NCBI GenBank assembly: GCA_041605955.1
Contig: JBFIXI010000044.1
Span: 1-35,318, forward strand
From: JAHEJX01 sp041605955
GTDB lineage: Bacteria; Actinomycetota; Acidimicrobiia; Spongiisociales; UBA5794
Length of the DNA: 35,318 nt
Direction of reading: 5' to 3'
Shown: piece after piece, positions 9,501-16,876 of the stretch
Numbering within the stretch: position 1 is the stretch's first letter
Layout: every line of letters starts with the position of its first letter
The notes under the pieces: model-generated
The model's database searches: none
What the model was told of the DNA's origin: nothing
The model's input: only the letters and a program-made list of their open reading frames with translations
Position numbers and translations under genes: made by a program

Positions 9501-10835
9501 CAGCGGGGCCAGGCCAGGGTGGACGAGGGGCCGGTCGTAGAAGTCGGCCCGCAACGTGACGACCACGCGAACCCGACTCTCCGAGGCGGTAACGGCGCCG
9601 ACGATGGCGTTGATGAGCTGGGCCGACTCATCGGGATCGGCAGTCGTGAACAGCTCTTCGAATTGGTCGATGACCAGCAGCAGCTCGGCATCATGGGGCA
9701 GGATGCGCTCGACGGCGTCGCGTAGGCCGAGATCGTCCCGGGCGAGTTGCTCGAGAAGCGTCGGCGGCGGGTTCACGGCAATCCGCAATAGCGCCGCCTC
9801 CAAATCTCGAAGCGGAGTAGAGCCCGGCACCATCTGCACCACCACCCAGTTCTCGGAGCCGGGCACGGCGCCACGGCGCAGCGCCGGGATGAGGCCGGCC
9901 CGCACCACACTCGACTTGCCGCTACCGCTGGCGCCGACGACCGCCAAGAGCCGATAGCCCTCGACGTCCTCTGCCAGGCGATCGACGAGGAGCTCGGTGA
10001 GCTTGTCCCGCCCGAAGAAGCGATCGGCATCCGCCTCGGTGAACGACTCCAGGCCCCGGTACGGATTGGCCACCTCCCGCACCGGCGCCGCCGGAGTCTC
10101 GACCGACTGGTCGAGTATCTGCTGCTCCAGCTGCACCAGCTCCGGCGAAGGGTCGATCCCAAGCTCGGCCGCCAGCGTCTGACGCAGCCGGCCCGCCACC
10201 CGCAGTGCCTCCGCCTGGCGGCCCGAGTCCACCAGCGCCAGCATCAACAGCTGATGCAGTCCCTCCCGCAGCGGCTCTCGGTCGACCAACTGCTCCAGCT
10301 CACCGACCACGTCGGCCGAGTGGCCGGCAGACATCTCCGCCTCGATCCGGATCTCCAGAGCCCGCAGTCGCAACTCGTCGAGGCGGGCGCCGTCGGCCCG
10401 CAGCGTGTCCGCCTCGTCGACATCGGAGTAAGGGTCCCCCTGCCACAACTCGAGGGCGGCGGATAGCTCACCGATCCCGCGGTCGATGTCGGTCTCGATG
10501 AGCCCCCGGGCCGACTCAACCTTGGAGGCGAACAGCAAGGAATCGATGCCGTCCTCGGGCGCAGTGAGTTGGTAGCTGCGCCCACTGCGCTCGATCGCGA
10601 AGCGTTCGTCCGTATGCAGCGCCTTGCGTAGGTTCGAGATCATCGCCTGCAACGAATTGCGTGCCTGCGGCGGTGGCTCGTCCCCCCAGATCTCGTCGAT
10701 GAGGCGATCCGACGACACCGGCTGATTGGCGAAAGCGACGAGGAGGGCCAGCACGGCTCTCTGCCGCGGCCCTCCCAGCGCGACGCTCTCCCCTTTGTCG
10801 GTGGCCTGGACGGGTCCAAGCACCTGCAACTGCAT
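6558..10835 (-). CDS. wHTH-BTAD-nSTAND1-TM-WD40 regulator
   Basis: A 1425-residue signalling protein. Residues 1-95 are an OmpR/PhoB-type winged helix and 97-240 a BTAD helical domain, the AfsR/SARP N-terminal pair that binds DNA. Residues 257-650 are a STAND ATPase of the nSTAND1 type, starting NPYRGLESFTEADADRFFGR, with Walker A GASGSGKSS at 301-309 and Walker B LLLVIDQFEELF at 386-397. A basic stretch and one membrane helix follow (about 701-722). The rest, about 750-1425, is a degenerate WD40 beta-propeller (several AxVWD/KLWD blades) ending in LTEAECEQYL, a tail common in this family. The topology implies a cytoplasmic DNA-binding and ATPase half with an outer sensing propeller. TACGGT 6 nt before the ATG suggests a leaderless mRNA. 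Confidence 0.93.
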   Translation of the reverse strand: MQLQVLGPVQATDKGESVALGGPRQRAVLALLVAFANQPVSSDRLIDEIWGDEPPPQARNSLQAMISNLRKALHTDERFAIERSGRSYQLTAPEDGIDSLLFASKVESARGLIETDIDRGIGELSAALELWQGDPYSDVDEADTLRADGARLDELRLRALEIRIEAEMSAGHSADVVGELEQLVDREPLREGLHQLLMLALVDSGRQAEALRVAGRLRQTLAAELGIDPSPELVQLEQQILDQSVETPAAPVREVANPYRGLESFTEADADRFFGRDKLTELLVDRLAEDVEGYRLLAVVGASGSGKSSVVRAGLIPALRRGAVPGSENWVVVQMVPGSTPLRDLEAALLRIAVNPPPTLLEQLARDDLGLRDAVERILPHDAELLLVIDQFEELFTTADPDESAQLINAIVGAVTASESRVRVVVTLRADFYDRPLVHPGLAPLLAGRQETVVAMTPDELSEAVVGPAAQVGVEVEPALVGSIIGDATGQPGALPLLQYTMTELFERWSGGGLTLEDYESFGGLRGAIGRQAEAVFTGLDRVGQRGAQILFLQLVTLLEADEATRRRAFVDDLPADVGADVIDALVGARLVSLDQDADGRPTVEVAHEALLGEWPRLGRWVEEGREDIRTHLRLREAAREWTEANRQPDYLLSGQKLAAFEAWSATTDRVVAATEADLLERSIAARDDRLQRQATKRRRTLTALAAAAVGAVLLAGFAVFQANSANEERDRANLRGLTASALSVAPADSELGVLLAIEAVEREANDATLEALHRTLAGHYLVTSLPAPTGGAAFIGEAVGVLDADGTIAIYDISTAAATEVRRIGEPGWIATEPEFPDFTREALGPLWMQATSDGSVLFVAAADGSLIAVDVPSGTEMWRVPISVTPPEFAVSRDGQYVAARGYLDAWVEFPPPPTAGGLYEVATGEKIFDFGTCCTAALAIIDDPEPRVLVEQARGAETFAAWIDIDDGAVVDAREDVFSFVRVAADRDISISMSFRVAGEVVISTRGELVSYYEGHEAQIWDLELSPGASLAASASVDGTAQVWDPRSRKQIRVIRLGTGAVWDVEFSPDDIEAFQLLTTGSHGVAQVWNLSPLADAEVIGVEEDFNRFGLDDFAELRNFAAFTAADRLLTIELSKPNESPPKVYDLADQSILEFPPFLAESVAVVPGTELVAFARQGNVTFVDLTDGTNAGRLDVTDGGAESRYLVFSPSGESFALGTESGRIELVDRASGSAESIEAGAQLRAVLFGEATGLVTVHRDGAIKLWGENPADQPVDAIDTDSVSISAAATGSRLVVGDLLGGWTMVDTVQTDVVTAERTAHRAPVVTVAAHGDTFATGDFSGVIKLWDQNTGEERMTLPDLGASVQELAFNSDGSRLVVATREGVRVFALDATELLEIAKGRVTRILTEAECEQYLAAFGCG

Positions 10836-10841
10836 GTTCGA

Positions 10842-10847
10842 ACCGTA
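10842..10847 (-). promoter_or_regulatory. Probable -10 box of the BTAD-STAND gene
   Basis: TACGGT on the minus strand, 6 nt before the ATG at 10835. It matches the element before the esterase gene exactly. It lies in the 122-bp divergent gap shared with the secreted HExxH gene. Confidence 0.5.
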
Positions 10848-10957
10848 GCCGAAGGCACCTGCTGCTGACCAGGGGTTTTAGCCGCCACATGCGGTTCACA
10901 TGAAGCCCACAAGGGCCTCAAGAGGATCCCACATGCAGCCCCGCGGACGTTGCGGCC

Positions 10958-11542
10958 ATGAGCAACGCAGCCCGCCTCGCAACAGCAATCGCAATCCTGA
11001 CGACAGCGCTGTCCGGTCAACCGGCTGCTGCCGGCCTGGGGCATGAAGATCCCCTCTCGCATGAGGTCATCGTGGTCGACGCCACGGCACAGCAGCAAGC
11101 GTTGGTCGACTGGGCGCTCGACCGCTACGAGGCGGCTGCGCTGCCGATTCCGGCCATCACCATCACCTTCCATCCCGACAGCGACGGCTGCGATGGATAC
11201 TTGGGCTACTACGACCCGACGCCGCGCACCCTCGACATGTGCAACTGGGGACAGCACTACAAGATCACGCCTCGGGACACCCTGCTCCACGAGCTGGCCC
11301 ACGCCTGGAGCTTCGAGCACATGACTGTCGAGGATCGGGCCGAGTTCACCGAACATCGCGGCTTGGACCACTGGCGCCATGACGGCATCTGGTGGCACAT
11401 GGGCCAGGAGCAAGCCGCCGAAATAATCGCTTGGGGCGTCGGCGGCGACGAGTTCGTGAGCGTCTACCTCGACGACGCCGACTGCACTGAGCTGGCTGCT
11501 GCCTACACGGTGATGACCGGAGCATCGGGGCCGGAGTGCTGA
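10958..11542 (+). CDS. Small secreted protein with HExxH zinc motif
   Basis: A 194-residue protein with an N-terminal signal peptide (hydrophobic to about residue 24, AAAG cleavage region) and a zinc-protease motif HELAH at 111-115. A later Glu (Glu155, in EQAAEIIAWG) is placed where a gluzincin third zinc ligand would be. Four Cys in the mature part may form disulfides. It is probably an extracellular zinc metallopeptidase or an inactive relative; I do not recognise a named family. It is divergent from the large regulator, 122 bp away, so it could be a regulatory target, though that is only an inference from position. The start has neither a good Shine-Dalgarno site nor a good TANNNT hexamer. 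Confidence 0.75.
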   Translation: MSNAARLATAIAILTTALSGQPAAAGLGHEDPLSHEVIVVDATAQQQALVDWALDRYEAAALPIPAITITFHPDSDGCDGYLGYYDPTPRTLDMCNWGQHYKITPRDTLLHELAHAWSFEHMTVEDRAEFTEHRGLDHWRHDGIWWHMGQEQAAEIIAWGVGGDEFVSVYLDDADCTELAAAYTVMTGASGPEC

Positions 11543-12071
11543 ACGGCCGGGACGGCAACCCTCCTCTCGTCGAGCTGACCGGACTCAGCCATCACGCGCT
11601 GCTGTGTGGACCACAACCGTGGATTCTCGCCGAGACGCCACCATGGGATGCCACCTGCCCGCCAAAGCGGTGGAGGTGACTAGTTCGAGAACCACCCTGG
11701 GTCTCTCGGCTCATATTGGCCTCGCAGCCTTGTCAGCGAAGTCGCATCGCTATACGTTCGAGCGGTGGGTCCAGTGCCAGGTGACTATTTCGGAGTAGTC
11801 AGTAACCCACATCGAAGTTGCTTCGGTTACCCGAGTGCCGGTTGACAGACAGCAACGGATAGGGAGGACGTACAAGTGACGCTACGACTGGGATCGGAAC
11901 CAACAGATCAGGCTCGGCGCCGCCGCTACGACCTCCCCGGCCTTCGAATGAGCCTCAGGTCCGTGCGGATCTCTGTCAACGTGACTGCGCGCAAGCCGGT
12001 CAAGGCCGGCTGAGCCGGCTGCCTGGCTCGATCGCAGCGTAAGAACCCCGGACCCCGCGGTCGCTATTGCG
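11543..12071. other. Intergenic region with one small ORF
   Basis: About 530 bp between the HExxH protein and the minus-strand coding-like fragment at 12072. Its only notable content is the 45-codon ORF at 11876-12013, with a strong ribosome site and a GC-rich palindrome over its stop (GCCGGCT-G-AGCCGGC). The part from 11543 to 11850 shows no coding character and no clear repeat. Confidence 0.5.
11876..12013 (+). CDS. Possible small basic protein (45 residues)
   Basis: A GTG-started ORF preceded by AGGGAGG at optimal spacing (8 nt), one of the strongest ribosome sites in the window. The 45-residue product is basic, with an RRRRYD patch near residue 14 and the tail TARKPVKAG; it has no hydrophobic segment. 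No family is recognised. The stop codon sits inside a short GC palindrome. It could be a genuine small protein, a leader ORF or chance. It stands alone with no overlapping gene. Confidence 0.35.
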   Translation: MTLRLGSEPTDQARRRRYDLPGLRMSLRSVRISVNVTARKPVKAG

Positions 12072-12272
12072 TCAATCTCCGTCGCTGCCTTGGAGACGGG
12101 AGATCTTCTCCTCCACCGCCTCGGTCCACCGCAGGACCTGATCGGGGCTGCCGGCCATCCCATCGAAGGACCTTGCCCCCATATGCGTGGTGCGTAGTCC
12201 TACGTTCTCGTATGCCTGGTTGACGTCAAGGGCAAAGGCCAAATGGACACGTGGATACTGGTCGGGCGGAGC
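12072..12272 (-). pseudogene. Coding-like C-terminal fragment without a start
   Basis: The minus-strand frame ending in TGA at 12072 gives about 66 residues that read like a real protein tail (PPDQYPRVHLAFALDVNQ, then a helix DQVLRWTEAVEEKISRL). The composition is unlike the Arg/Pro/Ser-rich chance frames around it. No ATG, GTG or ribosome site opens this segment, and the frame upstream becomes low-quality where the DUF167-like gene begins on the other strand. It is best read as a gene remnant. The family is not recognised. Confidence 0.35.
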
Positions 12273-12297
12273 TAATGAGGAGCCGCATCGCGTTCGG

Positions 12298-12303
12298 TAC
12301 GTT
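12298..12303 (+). promoter_or_regulatory. Probable -10 box of the DUF167-like gene
   Basis: TACGTT, 7 nt before the ATG at 12311. This supports starting the protein at that ATG rather than at the in-frame ATG 60 bp upstream, and suggests a leaderless mRNA. Confidence 0.4.
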
Positions 12304-12310
12304 TCTATAC

Positions 12311-12559
12311 ATGAGCGACCCGATCCGGTTCGAGGTGCGCACCAGGGCGGGGCTGCGGGGCACTTCCGCAGGCGGTTCGTGGGTAGAGGAGTCATCGCGC
12401 AACAGGGCGGTCCTCGAGGTGCTGGCTTCAGTTCTGAAAACCGACAGCTCCCAGCTGCAGGTAGTTGCCGGAGCGAACGAGCGCACCAAGTTGATCGAAT
12501 GGACCGATCCCCCGCCGGATGCGCAGGCCCGAATCGACAACTGGCGCAAGACCGAGTAA
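12311..12559 (+). CDS. Short DUF167-like protein
   Basis: An 82-residue protein. The segment NRAVLEVLASVLKTDSSQLQ followed by VVAGANERTKLIEW matches the second half of DUF167 (YggU family): the N..L...LA..L helix and the G...R.K strand. Before it, VRTRAGLRGTSAGGSW resembles the first strand and PGxSR-type loop. The conserved block between them (APPVDGKAN-type) is absent and only about six residues join the two parts, so the domain looks internally shortened. Family function is unknown. A TACGTT hexamer 7 nt upstream favours this start. It may be a real variant or a decayed copy. Confidence 0.5.
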   Translation: MSDPIRFEVRTRAGLRGTSAGGSWVEESSRNRAVLEVLASVLKTDSSQLQVVAGANERTKLIEWTDPPPDAQARIDNWRKTE

Positions 12560-12640
12560 CCAATCGGCAGGCCGCGGGCCGGAGGGGTCGTACGCCTTGA
12601 TCTGAGCTCACCTCCGGACCGGGGCAATCAAGAGCGCCCT

Positions 12641-12662
12641 CGGAGCGCGATACCTCGCTCCG
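12641..12662 (+). terminator. Hairpin after the DUF167-like gene
   Basis: A CGGAGCG / CGCTCCG inverted repeat (7 bp, 8-nt loop), about 80 bp after the stop. No U-tract follows. It may be a weak terminator. Confidence 0.3.
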
Positions 12663-12722
12663 AGCCTGGCCTAGTCACCTGTCACCGCTACGGCTGAGGA
12701 TCAAGGGCGCCATGCGGCGAAG

Positions 12723-12728
12723 TAGCCT
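12723..12728 (+). promoter_or_regulatory. Possible -10 box of the thioesterase gene
   Basis: TAGCCT, 8 nt before the ATG at 12737, with no Shine-Dalgarno site. It fits the leaderless pattern of the window with slightly long spacing. Confidence 0.35.
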
Positions 12729-12736
12729 CTCGACTC

Positions 12737-13537
12737 ATGCCCCACGCCCTATTCATCCCCGAAGGCGACCACTACCTGCCGACCGAGTTGACCCGAGGCG
12801 GGTGGTCGGACCTGGCCCAGCACGGCAGTCCCCCATCGGGGCTGCTGGCCGCCGCCGTCGAAGCGGTGTCGACGTTTGCCCCGATGCAGGTCGCTCGCTT
12901 CACGATCGATCTATTCCGCCCGGTGCCTCTCGAACCGCTGCGGGTGGAAACCCACGTCCTGCGTGACGGCAAGCGCATCCAGGTCGTGGCGGCGATACTG
13001 CGTCACGGCGACGTCGAGGTCGGCCGGGCAACCGCCCTCAAGATCCGCACCACCCGCCTTCCGCTCCCCCACACAGAGCGGGAGCCCTGGGAGCAGCCTC
13101 CCCCGCCGCAGGACGCCACCCCGATCGAGGACTTCTGGACGTTCGGGTCGGATCTCCCCCGCTTTCACCGTGACGCCGTCGAGATCCGGTCAATCGACGG
13201 CAGCTTCATGCAGCTGGGGCCCGGCCTGTCGTGGTTCCGGCTGAAACACCCTGTGATTGCCGGGCAAGAACCAACACCGTTCGTGCGCCTGGCAACGCTG
13301 GCGGACATGTCGAACGGCAACTCCCAAGCGCTCGACCCGCAGGCGTACCTCTACGTGAACCCCGACATCACGCTCTATGCCCACCGGCTCCCGCAGGGCG
13401 AGTGGGTCGGAATGAAGTCGGCCGCCTACCAGCACCAATCCGGAATCGGCCTCGCCGACACGCGTGTCTTCGACGAGACCGGCCCGCTCGGTCGCATCAA
13501 CCAAGCCCAGTTGCTCGACCGCCGCCGCGGCGGCTGA
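12737..13537 (+). CDS. Acyl-CoA thioesterase, double hotdog fold
   Basis: A 266-residue protein of the TesB-like thioesterase family, hydrolysing acyl-CoA to free acid and CoA in the cytoplasm. The N-terminal hotdog contains SDLAQHGSPPSGLLAAAVE and the strand MQVARFTIDLFRPVPLEPL. The C-terminal hotdog has FVRLATLADMSNGNSQALDP and PDITLYAHRLPQGEWVGM, then the closing strand GIGLADTRVFDETGPLGR. This order and length are typical of actinobacterial proteins of this kind. The acyl preference cannot be read from the sequence. It converges with the MOSC gene 65 bp downstream. Confidence 0.9.
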   Translation: MPHALFIPEGDHYLPTELTRGGWSDLAQHGSPPSGLLAAAVEAVSTFAPMQVARFTIDLFRPVPLEPLRVETHVLRDGKRIQVVAAILRHGDVEVGRATALKIRTTRLPLPHTEREPWEQPPPPQDATPIEDFWTFGSDLPRFHRDAVEIRSIDGSFMQLGPGLSWFRLKHPVIAGQEPTPFVRLATLADMSNGNSQALDPQAYLYVNPDITLYAHRLPQGEWVGMKSAAYQHQSGIGLADTRVFDETGPLGRINQAQLLDRRRGG

Positions 13538-13602
13538 GCCCGGTCAGTGGACAGCGACCCAGAAGAGACGCGAGGAGCCGCCCCTTGGCCAATCCCTTCG
13601 GC

Positions 13603-14151
13603 TCAGTCGAGTTTCTCCAGCCTGTCACCGACCTGGAATCGGCCGTCCTGGACGACGATTGCGTTCACGCCACGTAACCGCAGGTCCTTGGCTTGGCCCA
13701 CGTTGACGAATCGGAGAGCGGCCGCACCAAACCGGTCGCTGAACTTGGCACAACCGGTGTGCGGATCCTCCGATATCTCCACCACCGCGTCGCCCAGCGA
13801 CAGCCTCGTCCCTGCCGGAAGGTTGTCGATACTCAGGTCCATGTCGACGTAGATCTGGTCCCCGGCCAACGGCCACCGCTCCTTTGGGCCCGCCACCGCG
13901 CTCGCCACACGAGAGCTCATCAGCGTCAATTGACAAAGCGGATTCGCCGAGCCGTCGGGGGTCGATGGGCTTGCCCGGGTGATCCAGTTGTCGCCGACCA
14001 AGCCCTCTTGTTGGCTGAGCTCGCCGCGGTCCATGACGACGCGCTCCCCCTCCGCGGGGCGAGCCACAATCATCTCGACCGGGCCACGATCGTGCGGTGC
14101 AGCCAGAATCGAACTCAGCTGCGCTTCTAGTTCCTCGCGAGTGCGGTGCAT
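13603..14151 (-). CDS. MOSC domain protein
   Basis: A 182-residue protein with a MOSC domain, the fold found at the C-terminus of molybdenum-cofactor sulfurases and in YiiM-type proteins. Visible family features are GLVGDNW near residue 50, the region PLAGDQIYVDMDLSIDNLP at about 95-113, and the cysteine motif PHTGCAKFSDRFG at about 134-146, where the conserved Cys is present. The C-terminal strand block (GVNAIVVQDGRFQVGD) is also typical. Stand-alone MOSC proteins are thought to handle molybdenum cofactor or sulfur transfer; the substrate is unknown here. CATACT 6 nt before the ATG points to a leaderless mRNA. Confidence 0.88.
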   Translation of the reverse strand: MHRTREELEAQLSSILAAPHDRGPVEMIVARPAEGERVVMDRGELSQQEGLVGDNWITRASPSTPDGSANPLCQLTLMSSRVASAVAGPKERWPLAGDQIYVDMDLSIDNLPAGTRLSLGDAVVEISEDPHTGCAKFSDRFGAAALRFVNVGQAKDLRLRGVNAIVVQDGRFQVGDRLEKLD

Positions 14152-14157
14152 AGCTCG

Positions 14158-14163
14158 AGTATG
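14158..14163 (-). promoter_or_regulatory. Possible -10 box of the MOSC gene
   Basis: CATACT on the minus strand, 6 nt before the ATG at 14151. It differs from TATAAT at several positions but keeps the spacing seen at the other leaderless-type starts here. Confidence 0.35.
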
Positions 14164-14340
14164 CCAGTACCGAGCCTCATGGTGTTCGACACCACGGGAG
14201 AGACGTGCGCCTCACGGCAGTCCCCTTTGGTGGGGATTCTCTCCACCGACCCCGCCGCCGTCATCGTGCATCAGCCCGAGCTCACCGAAACAGCACCTGC
14301 ACGCAACCTGCACGTAGCCTGGCCTGCCGAGATCCTGCCG

Positions 14341-14367
14341 CTCGGGGGCGGGTTGCTCCGCCCCGAG
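14341..14367 (+). terminator. Bulged GC-rich hairpin
   Basis: CTCGGGGGCGG and CCGCCCCGAG pair over 10 bp with one bulged G and a 6-nt loop. No U-tract follows; instead a Shine-Dalgarno sequence for the 22-codon ORF comes next. It could be a terminator or a translation-control structure. Confidence 0.25.
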
Positions 14368-14381
14368 GGAAGGAGAGTGAC

Positions 14382-14450
14382 ATGCGCAGGCTCGAGGCGG
14401 GGAGACCATCCTTCATCGCCGAGATGCGCGGACCGATTCACTTCGGCTGA
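14382..14450 (+). CDS. Possible 22-codon ORF with strong ribosome site
   Basis: AAGGAGA lies 5 nt before an ATG that opens a 22-residue frame (MRRLEAGRPSFIAEMRG and a few more residues). There is no similarity that I recognise. It may be a leader peptide, a start relic of a lost gene or chance. Confidence 0.2.
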   Translation: MRRLEAGRPSFIAEMRGPIHFG

Positions 14451-14631
14451 ACCTGCACATCGCGCCAACGACGTCTCTCTGATCCGGCGCCGCTGCTGCC
14501 AAGCTCGGAGGCCGAGGCGCCGGGTCGGCACATCGGAGCAGTCGAACGGCACGGACCCATCGGGGGTCAGCCCAAGGCTCCGCCCGACGGGCAGCGCACG
14601 CCTGACTTTGTAGGCGCCGCCGCCGCCCGCC

Positions 14632-16845
14632 CTAGCCGGCACTCTCCTGCTTGACGTCCTCGCCGCCCTCGCCCACGGTGGTGAACCGCACGCTCACTCG
14701 AGCGTCCTCGCCTGGCGCAATCACCACCAGGGTCACCTCGTGCTCACCAGGTCGGGGTGCGGGCAACCACACTTGTTTTCCGGTCCCCACGTCGTTGCCG
14801 TCGAGGATCCACTTGCAGACGTCATCGCCGAGCGGCTCTCCCGCCTGATTGGCGGCGGCGGCCCACAGTTGCATGGGTTGGCCGGCCAGCAGCGTTTGGC
14901 CGTCTCGAGGGTGCATGATCGACGCAACCGGCGGACGTTCGGGGACGTCGATTTCGACCGGCTTCGACACCGCGGTGGAGAAACCGTCGTGGACGAGCAC
15001 CCGCAACAGCACGCCTCCCGCCGGGAGGCCCTCGAGGGGCAGCGAAACGCCGGACTCGACGATCCCGACGGCAAGACCGCGCCAGTACTCACCGTCGGCA
15101 GACCACTGCACCCACGCCTCGCTCGCCTCACCCGCCACCTCGGAGTCCCAGCGCAGCTCCACCGTTCCCTCCTTGGAAACCTCGGCCAAGACTTCCTCAA
15201 CGCGGGGAGGGCGCTCGGGAGCCCGTCGCGTCCAGACCTCTTCACCGTCGCCGTTGAGAATGACGAGGGAGCTGCCGGGAGCGACATCCGAGATGAACAC
15301 TTGGAAGTTGTAGGGGCCGGAATCGTCGTCGTCACCGCCACACCCGCACCCTCCATGGTCACGGAGGCGGACGACTCGCCCTTCGGCGAGCCGCTCGCCT
15401 TTCTCGTCGAGAAGCACCGCCGTGAGGTCGGTGGCGACCCCATCGATTCCGGGCGCTGCAGAGACGCGGGCGACCGTGGTGACCTCGAGCTCGGAAGCCG
15501 AGTGGACTATGCCTGTTATCGAGATGATCGGCTCGGGAATCACATCGATCCACTTCCAGATGTCCCACGGCGGCGGATCCGGCCATGGCCACTTGCGCCA
15601 CTTGTAGACCTCTTCAAGGTAGTCCTTCCACCATGGCTCGTCGCACACGTACTCCTGGCCGAGGCGCCCATGCCCAATGAGCCGGTCGTGCTGATAGATC
15701 GACATCCACGGCGGGCCACAGTAGGACATGTAGTCGTCTGCGGTTTGGGGCCGGAAGACGGCTCCGTTGGCGATGTCGAGCCCGTATTCACCGATCGATG
15801 CCATCGGATGGGGCTGATAGTTCGGGTAGTTGGGGTCGGACGTACCGACATTGCCGCACGGGGTATGGATGAACCCGTAACCGTGACCGATCTCGTGCAC
15901 GAACGTCAGCTGGTCGCCGCTCCTCGCCGAACCGAGGCCGCCTCGCCCGCACCCGGGCACATTGACCGGGATAGCCGGCGGAAGCAGCCCGTAGTAGACG
16001 ACGTCGGCTCGGTTCCCATCTGCCGTGCGCTGGTTCGTCAGCCGGTCCAACAGCCGAGTCCAGTTCGGCGAGCACCCGCCCGGCCCCGAGCGAGGATCGT
16101 CGAGGGGGCGATCGCACACAACCGTGCCGGCACTCGCAAACGACCCGGTCGACTGCACCGGCATCATGCGCTGGGCAAGCGCTGCCGTCGTCTGCAGGTT
16201 CGCCAGGGTCGGCGCCGCCAGCGTGATGTTGGTGGGAGCCGGCGGCCCCGGGTTCGATGTCGACGCACCGTTGTACGACACCAGGATCCCGCGGACGCGC
16301 AGCGTTTGGCGGAGGCAGGCATCGACGTCGACGACTTCGGTATCGATTGCATCGCCGCCGCCGACCGGAGTCAGATTCACCGTCAGCCGCAAGTAGCCGC
16401 GGAAGTCGCTCTCCGGGATGATGAAGTTGATTGTGTTGGCAACAGAAGACCGCTCGGCGTCATAGGTCGTTGCGGTGGGCGCAGTCACGCTCCCAGGCGC
16501 CATCGGGCTGATCGTGGCGACCGGGACCCACAAGAATCCGTGTTGGCGGCGATGCACATCGAGCGTCGCCGACAACGTGACGGGCGCCGGGGCGAACAGC
16601 CCGGGGCGAACATAGACCCGCACCCACGCCGCTTTGTTGGCTACTAGCCGCAGCGAATTGTCCGCTCCTTGCTGTGCCGGGTTGGTGAGATGCGACGCCG
16701 AGCGATAATGCTGAATCGCCTGCGTCACCTCGACGCCCTGGATGTACGGCTTCCACCACCGGGCTACCACCTGGACACCGTCTCGAAAACGCTCGACGCT
16801 TTCGAAAATGCTGAAATCGCGTCCGCTCAATCGAGCCCCCTTCAC
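14632..16845 (-). CDS. Metzincin-type zinc metalloprotease
   Basis: A 737-residue protein. The N-terminal part has IQGVEVTQAIQHY (about 35-47) and a beta-rich domain common before metalloprotease domains. The catalytic motif HEIGHGYGFIH at 317-327 fits HExxHxxGxxH exactly, and a Met-turn candidate (DDYMSYC) follows. Further on come a Trp-rich segment and about three Ig or fibronectin-like beta domains, the last (about 640-725) beginning PPVASIMHPRDGQTL. A Cys/Gly/Asp stretch (GGCGCGGDDDD) lies near residue 495. Most relatives are secreted, yet no signal peptide is visible here. The start is uncertain: GTG at 16845, or a TTG at 16830 that has AAGGGGG 5 nt before it. Confidence 0.85.
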   Translation of the reverse strand: MKGARLSGRDFSIFESVERFRDGVQVVARWWKPYIQGVEVTQAIQHYRSASHLTNPAQQGADNSLRLVANKAAWVRVYVRPGLFAPAPVTLSATLDVHRRQHGFLWVPVATISPMAPGSVTAPTATTYDAERSSVANTINFIIPESDFRGYLRLTVNLTPVGGGDAIDTEVVDVDACLRQTLRVRGILVSYNGASTSNPGPPAPTNITLAAPTLANLQTTAALAQRMMPVQSTGSFASAGTVVCDRPLDDPRSGPGGCSPNWTRLLDRLTNQRTADGNRADVVYYGLLPPAIPVNVPGCGRGGLGSARSGDQLTFVHEIGHGYGFIHTPCGNVGTSDPNYPNYQPHPMASIGEYGLDIANGAVFRPQTADDYMSYCGPPWMSIYQHDRLIGHGRLGQEYVCDEPWWKDYLEEVYKWRKWPWPDPPPWDIWKWIDVIPEPIISITGIVHSASELEVTTVARVSAAPGIDGVATDLTAVLLDEKGERLAEGRVVRLRDHGGCGCGGDDDDSGPYNFQVFISDVAPGSSLVILNGDGEEVWTRRAPERPPRVEEVLAEVSKEGTVELRWDSEVAGEASEAWVQWSADGEYWRGLAVGIVESGVSLPLEGLPAGGVLLRVLVHDGFSTAVSKPVEIDVPERPPVASIMHPRDGQTLLAGQPMQLWAAAANQAGEPLGDDVCKWILDGNDVGTGKQVWLPAPRPGEHEVTLVVIAPGEDARVSVRFTTVGEGGEDVKQESAG

Positions 16846-16876
16846 GTTCGACGCGCACCCCGCACAAGCCTCCCTA

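Larger units (their letters stand above)
14152..14631. other. Intergenic region, one very short SD-led ORF
   Basis: About 480 bp between two minus-strand genes. A bulged GC hairpin (14341-14367) is followed by AAGGAGA and a 22-codon ORF at 14382-14450. The longer plus-strand frames are Arg-, Ser- and Pro-rich and have no ribosome site. Nothing else is supported. Confidence 0.45.

Noticed and set aside
11842..11847. TTGACA as a -35 box for the 45-codon ORF
   Set aside because: A -10 box at normal spacing would fall on the ribosome site, and no suitable hexamer is there.
14146..14613. 155-codon plus-strand frame in the MOSC-metalloprotease gap
   Set aside because: No ribosome site, Arg/Ser/Pro-rich in its second half and no recognisable pattern; kept only as intergenic sequence.
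14740..16647. 635-codon plus-strand open frame opposite the metalloprotease gene
   Set aside because: It is Arg-rich, without a ribosome site or domains, and lies antisense to a gene with a clear catalytic motif. Long antisense frames are common in GC-rich codon usage.
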